This document shows positions 1 to 7,593 of a DNA stretch of 64,000 nt, one piece after another (positions within the stretch are counted from its first letter, which is position 1; each line of letters starts with the position of its first letter). Origin of the DNA: Blautia liquoris (lineage in GTDB: Bacteria; Bacillota; Clostridia; Lachnospirales; Lachnospiraceae); the NCBI RefSeq assembly GCF_015159595.1, contig NZ_CP063304.1:744001-808000 (forward strand), in the 5' to 3' direction. The notes under the pieces were generated by a model, which did no database searches, was not told the DNA's origin, and saw only the letters and a list, made by a program, of their open reading frames with translations. The translations under genes and the position numbers were made by a program.

Positions 1-1
1 T

Positions 2-937
2 TCGCACATCTGCCGATCTCTAAACGGGAAATACCTGTACTCTATAGCAGATGAAGGAGTTGCTGTCTTTTCGATTGATGAAAAAGACGGAGACCTGCTG
101 CCAATTAATAAAGTTGATATCGATGGAATGCGAGGATGTTATTTATCGGTAGATCAGGACGGATGTTACCTGTATGTGGCGGGTTACCATGATGGAAAGG
201 TGACGGTGGTACATACACATCGTGACGGCCGGCTGGGCAGCCTGATGGACGGAGTGTTCCACAAGGGCCTCGGAAGTGTAGCAGAACGGAGCTTTCATCC
301 GCATGTAAGCTGTGTGATTCCCACACCGGATAATAAGTATCTTTGCGCAGTGGATAACGGTATTGATCAGGTTAAGATTTATAAAATAAATAAGCAGAAG
401 AACAGGCTTCAGCTTGTGGATATATTAAGGTGCGAAAGGGAATCCGGGCCGAGACGCCTGCTTTTTTCGAAAGATGGACGTTTTGCCTATCTGATCTTTG
501 AATTGACGAATGTGGTAGATGTATTCGGGTATAAAGAGGGGGCGAATGCCCCCGAATTTGAGAAACTGCAGTCCATCAGTACTACTTCTGACAACGTAGA
601 CCGTGCACATGATGCTGCGTCTGGCATCTGTTTTTCGAATGATGGCAAATACCTGTTTACGTCCACAGCGGGAGATAATACAGTTGCCATGTACAGCATC
701 AATTCCAAAGACGGTCTGCTGAACAAGGAATTTGCACTCCCCATCAGTGGTGAATATCCAAAAGATATCGCTATGTTTCCAGATGATAGGCACATTGCGG
801 TCGTGAACCATGAATCAAACAGTATTACGACATTTGCCATTGATTATGAAAGAAAGGTTCTGGTGCAAAAAGGAAAGCCTATGAAAGTGGAGACGCCAAA
901 CTGTATTCTGATTGCATCAGTTGGCGCGATGATATAA
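2..937 (+). CDS. Lactonase-family beta-propeller protein (5' partial)
   Basis: The frame is open to the left edge, so the N-terminus lies outside the window; about 311 residues are visible. The sequence has the repeating blade pattern of the 7-bladed lactonase family (6-phosphogluconolactonase YbhE/Pgl type): recurrent 'S-x-DG-x-Y/F-L/A-Y' strands such as SNDGKYLF and SKDGRFAYL, and 'HPHVSCVIPTPDNKYL' in the middle. Members hydrolyse 6-phosphogluconolactone or related sugar lactones in the cytosol; the exact substrate cannot be read here. Its stop codon directly abuts the stop of the convergent aroC, with no spacer and no visible terminator between them. Family call firm, substrate uncertain. 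Confidence 0.8.
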   Translation, partial: SHICRSLNGKYLYSIADEGVAVFSIDEKDGDLLPINKVDIDGMRGCYLSVDQDGCYLYVAGYHDGKVTVVHTHRDGRLGSLMDGVFHKGLGSVAERSFHPHVSCVIPTPDNKYLCAVDNGIDQVKIYKINKQKNRLQLVDILRCERESGPRRLLFSKDGRFAYLIFELTNVVDVFGYKEGANAPEFEKLQSISTTSDNVDRAHDAASGICFSNDGKYLFTSTAGDNTVAMYSINSKDGLLNKEFALPISGEYPKDIAMFPDDRHIAVVNHESNSITTFAIDYERKVLVQKGKPMKVETPNCILIASVGAMI

Positions 938-2029
938 CTAGTTCCATATTTTTTTCAGATTAGACAGCCGGCAGCTCATGCCAGTCATCAAACTGTCAAT
1001 CAGCGTGACTGCGGTCATTGATTCGACAACAACAACAGCACGGGGCACTATGACAGGGTCATGGCGCCCTTTGATATTGATTTCAATATTGTCACCTTTT
1101 GAATTGACCGTCTGCTGCGTGGTGAAGATGGAAGGGGTTGGTTTGAAAGAGGCTCTCAGGATCAAGTCACTTCCATCACTGATGCCTCCGAGAATTCCCC
1201 CTGCATGATTGGTCTTTTTTCTCACCTCACCATTTTCTCCGACAAATGCATCATTATTATGACTTCCTGTGGTGACGGAAACTTCTTTTCCATCTCCAAT
1301 TTCTATGGCCTTTACAGCACCGATGGACATCAGTGCTTTTGCAAGGTTGGCGTCCAGTTTTTCAAACACGGGATCTCCGACACCAGAGGGAAGACCGTGT
1401 ACGATACATTCTATACATCCCCCTGAGGAATCCTGTTTCCTGAGACAATCTTCCAGATATTCGGATGCACGTTCTGCTGCGGCCGCATCTGGCATATTCA
1501 GTGAATTTCTGTTGATTTCTTCCGGATGAAATGTCTCAATGCTGACAGGTCCAATTGAGCGGACATAGGTAGTCAGTGTGACCCCCAGTTCTTTTAGTAG
1601 TTTGGATGCTATGGCACCTGCCGCGACACGCCCTGCAGTTTCTCTTCCGGAAGAGCGGCCACCCCCTCTGTAGTCGCGGAAACCGTATTTTTCGTCATAT
1701 GTATAATCCGCGTGTCCTGGACGATAGTAATCGGCGATTTTGTTGTAATCTTCGGACCGCTGATCCGTATTTCTGATCATCAGTGCAATTGGAGTGCCGG
1801 TAGTATATCCTTCAAAAACCCCTGAGAGTATTTCAACAGCGTCTCCTTCTCTGCGCTTTGTGGAATACCGATCTTGTCCGGGCTTTCTGCGGTCTAAGAA
1901 CTTTTGAATATCTTCCCGCTCAAGCAAAAGACCTGCCGGACAGCCATCTATGACTACTCCAATTCCCTTTCCGTGAGACTCTCCCCATGTTGTAATCTTA
2001 AAAATCATTCCATATGTTGAACCGGCCAT
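938..2029 (-). CDS. aroC: Chorismate synthase
   Basis: Catalyses the last shikimate-pathway step, 5-enolpyruvylshikimate-3-phosphate to chorismate, using reduced FMN. The N-terminus has the family signature GESHGKGIG (residues 16-24), followed by the RPGHADYTY...YRGGGRSSGRETAGRVAAGA block and the C-terminal 'GRHDPVIVPRAVVVVE' segment. Length is 363 aa, normal for the family. I chose the ATG at 2029 because AGGAGGG lies just upstream; the open frame continues 35 codons further, but that extension runs into the dispersed repeat at 2053 and looks non-coding. Monocistronic here, divergent from corA. Confidence 0.96.
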   Translation of the reverse strand: MAGSTYGMIFKITTWGESHGKGIGVVIDGCPAGLLLEREDIQKFLDRRKPGQDRYSTKRREGDAVEILSGVFEGYTTGTPIALMIRNTDQRSEDYNKIADYYRPGHADYTYDEKYGFRDYRGGGRSSGRETAGRVAAGAIASKLLKELGVTLTTYVRSIGPVSIETFHPEEINRNSLNMPDAAAAERASEYLEDCLRKQDSSGGCIECIVHGLPSGVGDPVFEKLDANLAKALMSIGAVKAIEIGDGKEVSVTTGSHNNDAFVGENGEVRKKTNHAGGILGGISDGSDLILRASFKPTPSIFTTQQTVNSKGDNIEINIKGRHDPVIVPRAVVVVESMTAVTLIDSLMTGMSCRLSNLKKIWN

Positions 2030-2052
2030 AATCGCCCTCCTAATTATTTTTA

Positions 2053-2232
2053 GATACCAGGGTCGAAAGGTTCTGCGTTTCATGCTTGCATGAAAAAGCA
2101 TGACCTTGGGACCCGAACAAACATGAGAAAGCAACCCGATTAGGGTGTATTTCGAATGTTTGTAGGATTACGTGAGCACAAAGTGCGGAGTAATCCGTGT
2201 ATCATAAGGGGTCAAATTACTTTTGGCCCCAA
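2053..2232 (+). repeat. Dispersed structured repeat, full-length copy 1
   Basis: About 180 bp, nearly the same length and sequence as the copy at 13374-13555. It has three parts: a 5' hairpin module (GGGTC...GACCC, AAGGT...ACCTT, palindromic CATGCTTGCATG), a 3' module (GGATTAC...GTAATCC enclosing GCAC-AAA-GTGC, then AATCCGTGTATCAT), and a terminal hairpin GGGGTCAAA...TTTGGCCCC. It lies between divergent aroC and corA. No ORF with a credible start is inside. Function unknown. Confidence 0.85.
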
Positions 2233-2309
2233 CCTCTATTTTTATCTATCAGGTAAAATCAAAGACCGTTTTTGCGCCTGATTTTATTCCATTGGTTACA
2301 GTATAACGT

Positions 2310-2338
2310 TTGACAAACATATTTTCAACGATTATAAT
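2310..2338 (+). promoter_or_regulatory. Sigma-A promoter of the corA leader
   Basis: Perfect TTGACA (2310-2315) and TATAAT (2333-2338) separated by 17 bp. Predicted transcription start near 2345, giving a ~190-nt 5' leader ahead of corA. Confidence 0.85.
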
Positions 2339-2398
2339 GGACAAAGGTAAATAAGTTACATGCTATGATGGGTGTATTTTTTGAAAGGATGTGTTGTT

Positions 2399-2470
2399 AT
2401 GGAAAGCGGGCCTTCCCCGGAATCGCGAAGTTCGAATAAAAATCTGAAAAAACTTAATTATATAGAATAG
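2399..2470 (+). CDS. Putative 23-aa leader peptide of corA
   Basis: ATG preceded by GAAAGGA at 9-nt spacing, 23 sense codons, TAG stop at 2468-2470, all inside the corA leader and just before a terminator hairpin. The peptide begins MESGPSPE, with prolines at 5 and 7, then a basic/asparagine-rich tail. It resembles in layout (not in homology that I can show) the short Pro-rich leader MgtL of enterobacterial Mg2+ transporter genes, which has an EPDP motif. Its likely role is to couple translation to transcription of corA; this is inference. Confidence 0.55.
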   Translation: MESGPSPESRSSNKNLKKLNYIE

Positions 2471-2472
2471 AT

Positions 2473-2510
2473 AAGAGGGCAAGGTTCGAGTGATTCTTTT
2501 TGCCCTTTTA
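2473..2510 (+). terminator. Attenuator-like hairpin before corA
   Basis: AAGAGGGCAA (2473-2482) pairs with TTGCCCTTTT (2500-2509), ending in a U-rich arm, between the leader ORF stop and the corA ribosome site. The left arm (GGGCAAGG, 2477-2484) could instead pair with CCTTCCCC (2411-2418) inside the leader ORF at 7 of 8 positions, an alternative antiterminator fold. Confidence 0.6.
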
Positions 2511-2535
2511 CGAGTGGTGAAAGGAGTCACATAAC

Positions 2536-3480
2536 ATGATCAGAATTTTCAAATCAGAAGAAACACGAATTAAGACACTGGAAGCACCGGAAGAAGGGTG
2601 TTGGATTGCACTGACGAACCCGTCGGACAATGAACTGTCTGAGGTTACGCGCCGTTATGGGATAGACCAGAACGACCTGCGTGCACCTCTGGACGAAGAA
2701 GAACGTTCACGAATCGGGATTGAAGATTCTTACACTCTTGTTTTGGTGGATATCCCCGTGATCGAAGAGCGTAATAACAAGGATTGGTATGGTACGATTC
2801 CCTTGAGTATTATTGTCTGTGATAAGGTGATAATAACGGTATGTCTCGAAGACACACCGATCCTCACAGACTTTATGAAGGGAAAAGTGAAAAACTTTCA
2901 TACCCATATGAAGACTCGCTTCATTCTGCAGATACTATACAGAAATGCCAGTATGTATCTTAATTATCTTCGTATCATAGATAAAAAGAGTGATATGGTT
3001 GAGAAGAATCTCCATAAATCCCAGAGAAACAAAGAATTGATCGAGCTGTTGGAACTGGAAAAATCGCTGGTTTACTTTACAACATCTCTGCGGTCGAATG
3101 AAGTTGTATTGGAGAAACTTCTGAAGGTGGATACCATTAAAAAATATCCGGAAGATGAAGATCTCCTTGAGGATGTTATTATCGAGAATAAACAGGCAAT
3201 CGAGATGGACAATATCTATAGTGGAATCTTAAGCGGTATGATGGATGCATTTGCCTCGGTAATATCCAACAATCAGAATATTGTTATGAAAGCACTCTCC
3301 GTCATCACAATTGTGATGTCAATACCAACAATTATATATTCGGCTTATGGCATGAATATGAATGTAAAAGGAATGCCCCTAGCCGGAAACCCGCACGGAT
3401 TTATAATTGTCATAGTTGTGTCTGTTGTGCTGAGTCTGGTTGTTGCATTGTGGTTTTCAAAAAAGAACATGTTCAGATAA
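2536..3480 (+). CDS. corA: CorA-family divalent cation (Mg2+) transporter
   Basis: 314 aa. A large cytoplasmic N-terminal domain rich in acidic residues and helices is followed by two C-terminal membrane helices. The family selectivity motif YGMNMN is present (GMN at residues 272-274) at the end of the first helix, and a basic tail (FSKKNMFR) closes the protein. CorA forms a homopentameric inner-membrane channel for Mg2+ (sometimes Co2+/Ni2+). RBS AAAGGAG at 2520. The long leader with a short ORF and terminator suggests expression is controlled by attenuation. Confidence 0.92.
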   Translation: MIRIFKSEETRIKTLEAPEEGCWIALTNPSDNELSEVTRRYGIDQNDLRAPLDEEERSRIGIEDSYTLVLVDIPVIEERNNKDWYGTIPLSIIVCDKVIITVCLEDTPILTDFMKGKVKNFHTHMKTRFILQILYRNASMYLNYLRIIDKKSDMVEKNLHKSQRNKELIELLELEKSLVYFTTSLRSNEVVLEKLLKVDTIKKYPEDEDLLEDVIIENKQAIEMDNIYSGILSGMMDAFASVISNNQNIVMKALSVITIVMSIPTIIYSAYGMNMNVKGMPLAGNPHGFIIVIVVSVVLSLVVALWFSKKNMFR

Positions 3481-3559
3481 ATCAGTGTTTTTTCATGTCT
3501 GAAAAAGACATAAGCCCTCTGCAGCATTATTACAATCTAAAGAAAGTGAAAGAACAAAT

Positions 3560-4405
3560 ATGAATTTTTTAGGGAAGATGGAGCGCAAGTTTGGAAAATA
3601 TGCGATCCGTAATTTGACGGTTTATATAATTGCCACGTATATCATAGCTTATTTTCTTCAATTTTTGGGAAGAGCAGGATTACCGGTTCTTGGGTATCTT
3701 ACCCTGGACCCCGGTTTGATTCTTCGTGGTCAGGTCTGGCGCCTGATAAGTTGGGTTCTAATACCGCCGGACAGCTTTAATCTGATCACCTTGATTATCT
3801 TGTTTACTTATTATCAGTTGGGATCTGTGCTTGAGAAAACCTGGGGAGCATTTCTCTATAATGTGTATATCTTCTTTGGGTTAATTATGACAGTCATAGG
3901 GGCATTTATTCTCTATGCGTTTATGGGTGACGCCTATACAATATTGGGCTATGGCTCACAGTTTTCCACTTATTATGTCAGCCTTTCCATTTTTTTGGGA
4001 TTTGCCCTCACATATCCCGATATGCAGATGCTGCTGTATTTTTTCATACCAATCAAAATCAAGTATCTTGCAGTCATCGATGTCGTGTATTTGTTGTATT
4101 CTGTTGTCACAGGAAATTGGGCTGGCAGGGTAGTGATTATCTGTTCTCTGATGAACGTAATCGTCTTCTTCTTGCTGACGAGGAATTATTCACGCATCAA
4201 TCCGCGGGAGATCCATCGCAAAAAAAATTTTAAGAAAGCAGTATCAAGAGGCCAGGTGAACAATGGCGGCGCAAAGCATAAGTGTGCGGTCTGCGGGCGG
4301 ACAGAAAAGGATGATCCAAATCTGGAATTTCGTTTCTGCTCCAAATGCAAGGGCAATTACGAATACTGTCAGGACCACCTGTTTACTCATGAACATGTAA
4401 AATGA
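3560..4405 (+). CDS. Rhomboid-like membrane protein with C-terminal zinc ribbon
   Basis: 281 aa with about six hydrophobic segments between residues 15 and 215, then a basic linker and a zinc-binding tail with CAVCG, CSKCK and C/H residues (QDHLFTHEH). The membrane part has rhomboid-fold features: 'GQVWRLISWVLIPP' after the first helix and a following 'LGSVLEKTWGAFLY' segment. The catalytic GxSG serine motif of rhomboid proteases is not seen (the position reads YGSQFST), nor the AHLGG histidine helix, so it is probably not a protease. It sits 79 bp after corA and its stop overlaps the first possible pyk ATG. Function unknown. Confidence 0.65.
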   Translation: MNFLGKMERKFGKYAIRNLTVYIIATYIIAYFLQFLGRAGLPVLGYLTLDPGLILRGQVWRLISWVLIPPDSFNLITLIILFTYYQLGSVLEKTWGAFLYNVYIFFGLIMTVIGAFILYAFMGDAYTILGYGSQFSTYYVSLSIFLGFALTYPDMQMLLYFFIPIKIKYLAVIDVVYLLYSVVTGNWAGRVVIICSLMNVIVFFLLTRNYSRINPREIHRKKNFKKAVSRGQVNNGGAKHKCAVCGRTEKDDPNLEFRFCSKCKGNYEYCQDHLFTHEHVK

Positions 4406-4428
4406 TAAAGAAAGAGAGACAATACCAG

Positions 4429-5865
4429 ATGAAAAGAACAAAGATTGTTTGTACTATGGGTCCAAACCTGAATGACGAAAAAGTAATGAGAACTCTGATT
4501 GAGACAGGAATGGACGTTGCGCGTTTTAATTTTTCACACGGAGATTATGAGGAACATAAGAGCCGTATGGATATGTTAAAGAAACTTCGCAAGGAGTATA
4601 AACTTCCGATTGCAATCCTTTTGGACACAAAAGGACCGGAAATCCGGACGGGTGTTCTGGAAGATGGAAAAAGTATAGAGTTAAAGGAAGGACGAAAGAT
4701 TGTCCTCACGACAGAGGATGTTGTCGGAAACAGTGGTAAAATATCTGTCAGCTATAAAGAGCTGCCTTCTGATGTAAAAGAAGGTGATAAGATTCTGATT
4801 GACGACGGTCTGATTGAGCTTAGAGTTGATGAGGTGTCCGGCACCGATATCGCCTGTATCGTGGATAACGGCGGAGAACTTGGCGAACGAAAAGGAATCA
4901 ATGTTCCGAATGTTTCTGTCAATCTTCCTGCCATCACAAAAAAGGACAAGGAAGATATTCTTTTCGGAGTTAGTCAGGGAATTGATTTTATCGCTGCCTC
5001 TTTCGTCAGAAAACCAGAAGATATTCGGGAAATAAAGAGTTTCTTAGCCGAGAATAATGGTTCCCATGTCGATGTCATTGCAAAGATTGAATGTGCTGAG
5101 GCAATTAATAATATTGATGCAATTATTGATATTGCTGATGGTATCATGGTGGCAAGAGGAGATCTTGGCGTGGAGATTCCTCCATATCAGGTGCCACATC
5201 TTCAGAAAACGATTATTGAAAAATGCAATCACAAATACGTACCGGTTATCACAGCAACGCAGATGTTGGATTCCATGATGCGAAATCCCCGTCCGACTCG
5301 TGCAGAAGTGGCAGATGTAGCTAATGCTATCTATGATGGGACGGACGCCATTATGCTTTCTGGCGAGACTGCTATGGGAAAATACCCGGTTGAGTCTGTA
5401 CAGATGATGGTTCAGGTTGCCGAAGAAACAGAAAAATATCTCAAGTTTGATACATACAGAGATAAAAAATCTGTGAATGAGGGCTCCACCGTGTCAAGTG
5501 CTGTCGGATTCGCTGCCGTCGAGATGGTCGAGCACATAGGAGCAGCATGTATTGTCACGCCGACGATGTCTGGAAAGACAGCACGTCTGATCTCAAATCT
5601 GCGGCCGAGTGTACCAATCTACGCTGTCACTCCCCATGAATGGGCGAGAAGAAAGATGCAGCTGTATTGGGGAGTAAATCCTGTGGAGGGATACTTGGAG
5701 GACACGACAGAAAATATCATCTCTCATGCACTTTACTTGGTTACACGCGAAGGATATGTAAAGAGGGATGAGAAGATCATATTTACAGCGGGAGATCCGT
5801 CTACAAATGATGTGAAAGGTGAAACTCAGGCTACCAATATGCTTCATATTGTTCAGGCCAAATAA
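4429..5865 (+). CDS. pyk: Pyruvate kinase
   Basis: Converts phosphoenolpyruvate and ADP to pyruvate and ATP, the last step of glycolysis. Seen: N-terminal KRTKIVCTMGP, NFSHG, DTKGPEIRTG, the active-site segment AKIECAEAI, MVARGDLGVEIP, and the long conserved TQMLDSM...PTRAEVADVANAIYDGTDAIMLSGETA block; the allosteric C-terminal domain is present. At 478 aa it lacks the extra PEP-utiliser-like C-terminal extension of Bacillus enzymes. The in-frame ATG at 4402 overlaps the upstream stop but has no ribosome site; I prefer the ATG at 4429. Confidence 0.96.
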   Translation: MKRTKIVCTMGPNLNDEKVMRTLIETGMDVARFNFSHGDYEEHKSRMDMLKKLRKEYKLPIAILLDTKGPEIRTGVLEDGKSIELKEGRKIVLTTEDVVGNSGKISVSYKELPSDVKEGDKILIDDGLIELRVDEVSGTDIACIVDNGGELGERKGINVPNVSVNLPAITKKDKEDILFGVSQGIDFIAASFVRKPEDIREIKSFLAENNGSHVDVIAKIECAEAINNIDAIIDIADGIMVARGDLGVEIPPYQVPHLQKTIIEKCNHKYVPVITATQMLDSMMRNPRPTRAEVADVANAIYDGTDAIMLSGETAMGKYPVESVQMMVQVAEETEKYLKFDTYRDKKSVNEGSTVSSAVGFAAVEMVEHIGAACIVTPTMSGKTARLISNLRPSVPIYAVTPHEWARRKMQLYWGVNPVEGYLEDTTENIISHALYLVTREGYVKRDEKIIFTAGDPSTNDVKGETQATNMLHIVQAK

Positions 5866-5924
5866 CTATAGATAATCACAACCATTCGAATGTTGTAAAA
5901 AAACTGCTAGGAGATACTATAACG

Positions 5925-7199
5925 ATGAAAAAGCCTTTTGTTACAGATGAGAAACTGAAAGAGATTACAGCAACAATTCCAACGCCCTTTCATCTATATG
6001 ATGAAAAAGGCATCCGTGAGAATACAAAAGCAGTCAAACAGGCTTTTTCATGGAACCCGGGGTTTAAGGAATATTTTGCAGTGAAAGCCAATCCCAACCC
6101 CACACTAATCAAAATCATGGGTGAGTATGGCTGTGGCTGTGACTGTTCGTCTCTGACAGAACTGATGTTGGCTGATGCGATGGGATTTTCCAAAGATCAG
6201 ATTATGTTCTCGTCGAATGTGACACCGAAAGAGGAGTATATTCTCGCAGACAAGCTTGGTGGAATTATAAACCTTGATGATTTCACCCATATTGATTTTT
6301 TGGAGGAAACACTTGGAGCTATTCCGGAGGTAATCAGTTGTAGATTTAATCCGGGCGGATTATTCAAGATGAGCAACGGAATCATGGACAATCCGGGAGA
6401 TTCTAAGTACGGGATGACGACGGAGCAGCTTTTCGAGGCGTTTCGGGTGTTGAAAGCGAAAGGTGCCAGGGAGTTTGGAATTCATGCATTTCTCGCATCG
6501 AACACTGTTACCAATGAGTATTATCCAATGCTTGCAAAAATCCTGTTTGAACTGGCCGTAAAGCTTCAAAAAGAGACCGGATGCCATATTAAGTTTATTA
6601 ACCTTTCCGGAGGAGTGGGAATTCCTTACCAACCAGATGAGACGCCAAATGATATTCTGGCCATCGGCGAAGGTGTTCATAAAGTGTATGATGAAATCCT
6701 GGTTCCGGCCAAAATGGGTGATGTCAGTCTGTGCACAGAGATGGGGCGTTTTATGACTGGCCCATACGGCTGTCTGGTCACAAAGGCTACCCATGAAAAG
6801 CATATATATAAAGAATATATTGGCTGTGATGCGTCAGCAGTGGATCTGCTGCGTCCGGCAATGTATGGTGCCTATCACCATATTACTGTAATGGGAAAAG
6901 AGGATCAGCCATGCGATCATAAGTATGATGTTACCGGTGCGCTTTGCGAAAATAATGATAAGTTTGCTGTCGACCGCATGCTTCCTAAAATAGAGCCAGG
7001 CGATCTTCTTGTTATACACGATACCGGAGCGCATGGATATTCCATGGGTTATAATTATAATGGCAAATTGAAATCAGCCGAGGTCCTGCTGAAAGAAGAT
7101 CAGAGCTTTGAGGTGATACGTCGTGCGGAGACTCCGAAAGATTACTTTGCCACTTTGGATGGGACGTCCGAATATAAGAAAATGTTTCCGAATGGATAA
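5925..7199 (+). CDS. lysA: Diaminopimelate decarboxylase
   Basis: 424 aa fold-type III PLP enzyme: alanine-racemase-like barrel then a C-terminal beta domain. The PLP lysine is K54 in FAVKANPNP; the glycine-rich phosphate loop is NLSGGVGIPY; GDLLVIHDTGAHGYSM and the GALCENNDKF cysteine segment complete the substrate site. It decarboxylates meso-diaminopimelate to L-lysine in the cytosol. Preceded by AGGAGA; followed by a strong terminator, so it ends a transcription unit. A related amino-acid decarboxylase is possible but less likely. Confidence 0.85.
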   Translation: MKKPFVTDEKLKEITATIPTPFHLYDEKGIRENTKAVKQAFSWNPGFKEYFAVKANPNPTLIKIMGEYGCGCDCSSLTELMLADAMGFSKDQIMFSSNVTPKEEYILADKLGGIINLDDFTHIDFLEETLGAIPEVISCRFNPGGLFKMSNGIMDNPGDSKYGMTTEQLFEAFRVLKAKGAREFGIHAFLASNTVTNEYYPMLAKILFELAVKLQKETGCHIKFINLSGGVGIPYQPDETPNDILAIGEGVHKVYDEILVPAKMGDVSLCTEMGRFMTGPYGCLVTKATHEKHIYKEYIGCDASAVDLLRPAMYGAYHHITVMGKEDQPCDHKYDVTGALCENNDKFAVDRMLPKIEPGDLLVIHDTGAHGYSMGYNYNGKLKSAEVLLKEDQSFEVIRRAETPKDYFATLDGTSEYKKMFPNG

Positions 7200-7211
7200 G
7201 TCAATATAGAT

Positions 7212-7252
7212 AGCAGCTCAGTTGTGGGAAACACAGTCTGGGCTGCTTTTTG
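7212..7252 (+). terminator. Terminator after lysA
   Basis: AGCAGCTCAG (7212-7221) pairs with CTGGGCTGCT (7238-7247) with one G-U pair, followed by TTTTT. Confidence 0.85.
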
Positions 7253-7374
7253 CATCTTTAAATCATAAATTGCATTGCAAGATTTGTAATATGGGAAATG
7301 AAACACTAATTATTTAATAAAGACAAGTTACTATACTAAATTATCAATTATTTGAGAATATTATTCTGAATATA

Positions 7375-7402
7375 TTGACAAATATGACGAATATGGTATA
7401 AT
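7375..7402 (+). promoter_or_regulatory. Strong sigma-A promoter of a short transcript
   Basis: Consensus TTGACA (7375-7380) and TATAAT (7397-7402) with 16-bp spacing. The predicted start near 7409 is only ~50 nt before a strong terminator. Confidence 0.8.
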
Positions 7403-7408
7403 ACAGAT

Positions 7409-7494
7409 AGTTCAAATCATTTGTTGCAACTTAGTTAGTTTCTCCTTTCTCCAAAAATTCTCCCGGTGATGATCACTCCGGGAGAATTTTTTTA
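7409..7494 (+). ncRNA. Candidate small RNA with CU-rich seed (or pepF attenuated leader)
   Basis: A consensus promoter and a 10-bp terminator (ATTCTCCCGG 7457-7466 / CCGGGAGAAT 7478-7487, then seven T) enclose ~85 nt without an ORF. The unpaired part contains TTTCTCCTTTCTCC (from 7439), complementary to Shine-Dalgarno sequences, as in several Firmicutes trans-acting sRNAs with C/U-rich seeds. Alternatively this is an attenuator in the pepF leader, since pepF starts 100 bp downstream without another obvious strong promoter. No Rfam family recognised. Confidence 0.5.
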
Positions 7495-7593
7495 TTCGGT
7501 GAAGACTATGATAAGATGAAAATTTGTGGTAAACTGAAAAACAAAAAGGAATTGCACAGATTGTTATAGTGCAGGCCGGTTAGGAGTTGTATT

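Noticed and set aside
2030-2134. N-terminal extension of aroC by 35 codons
   Set aside because: It runs into the dispersed repeat, lacks an RBS and does not match chorismate synthase, which starts just before the GESHGKG motif.
3345-3527. Minus-strand small frame at the corA end
   Set aside because: Shadow of the membrane helices of corA; no RBS.
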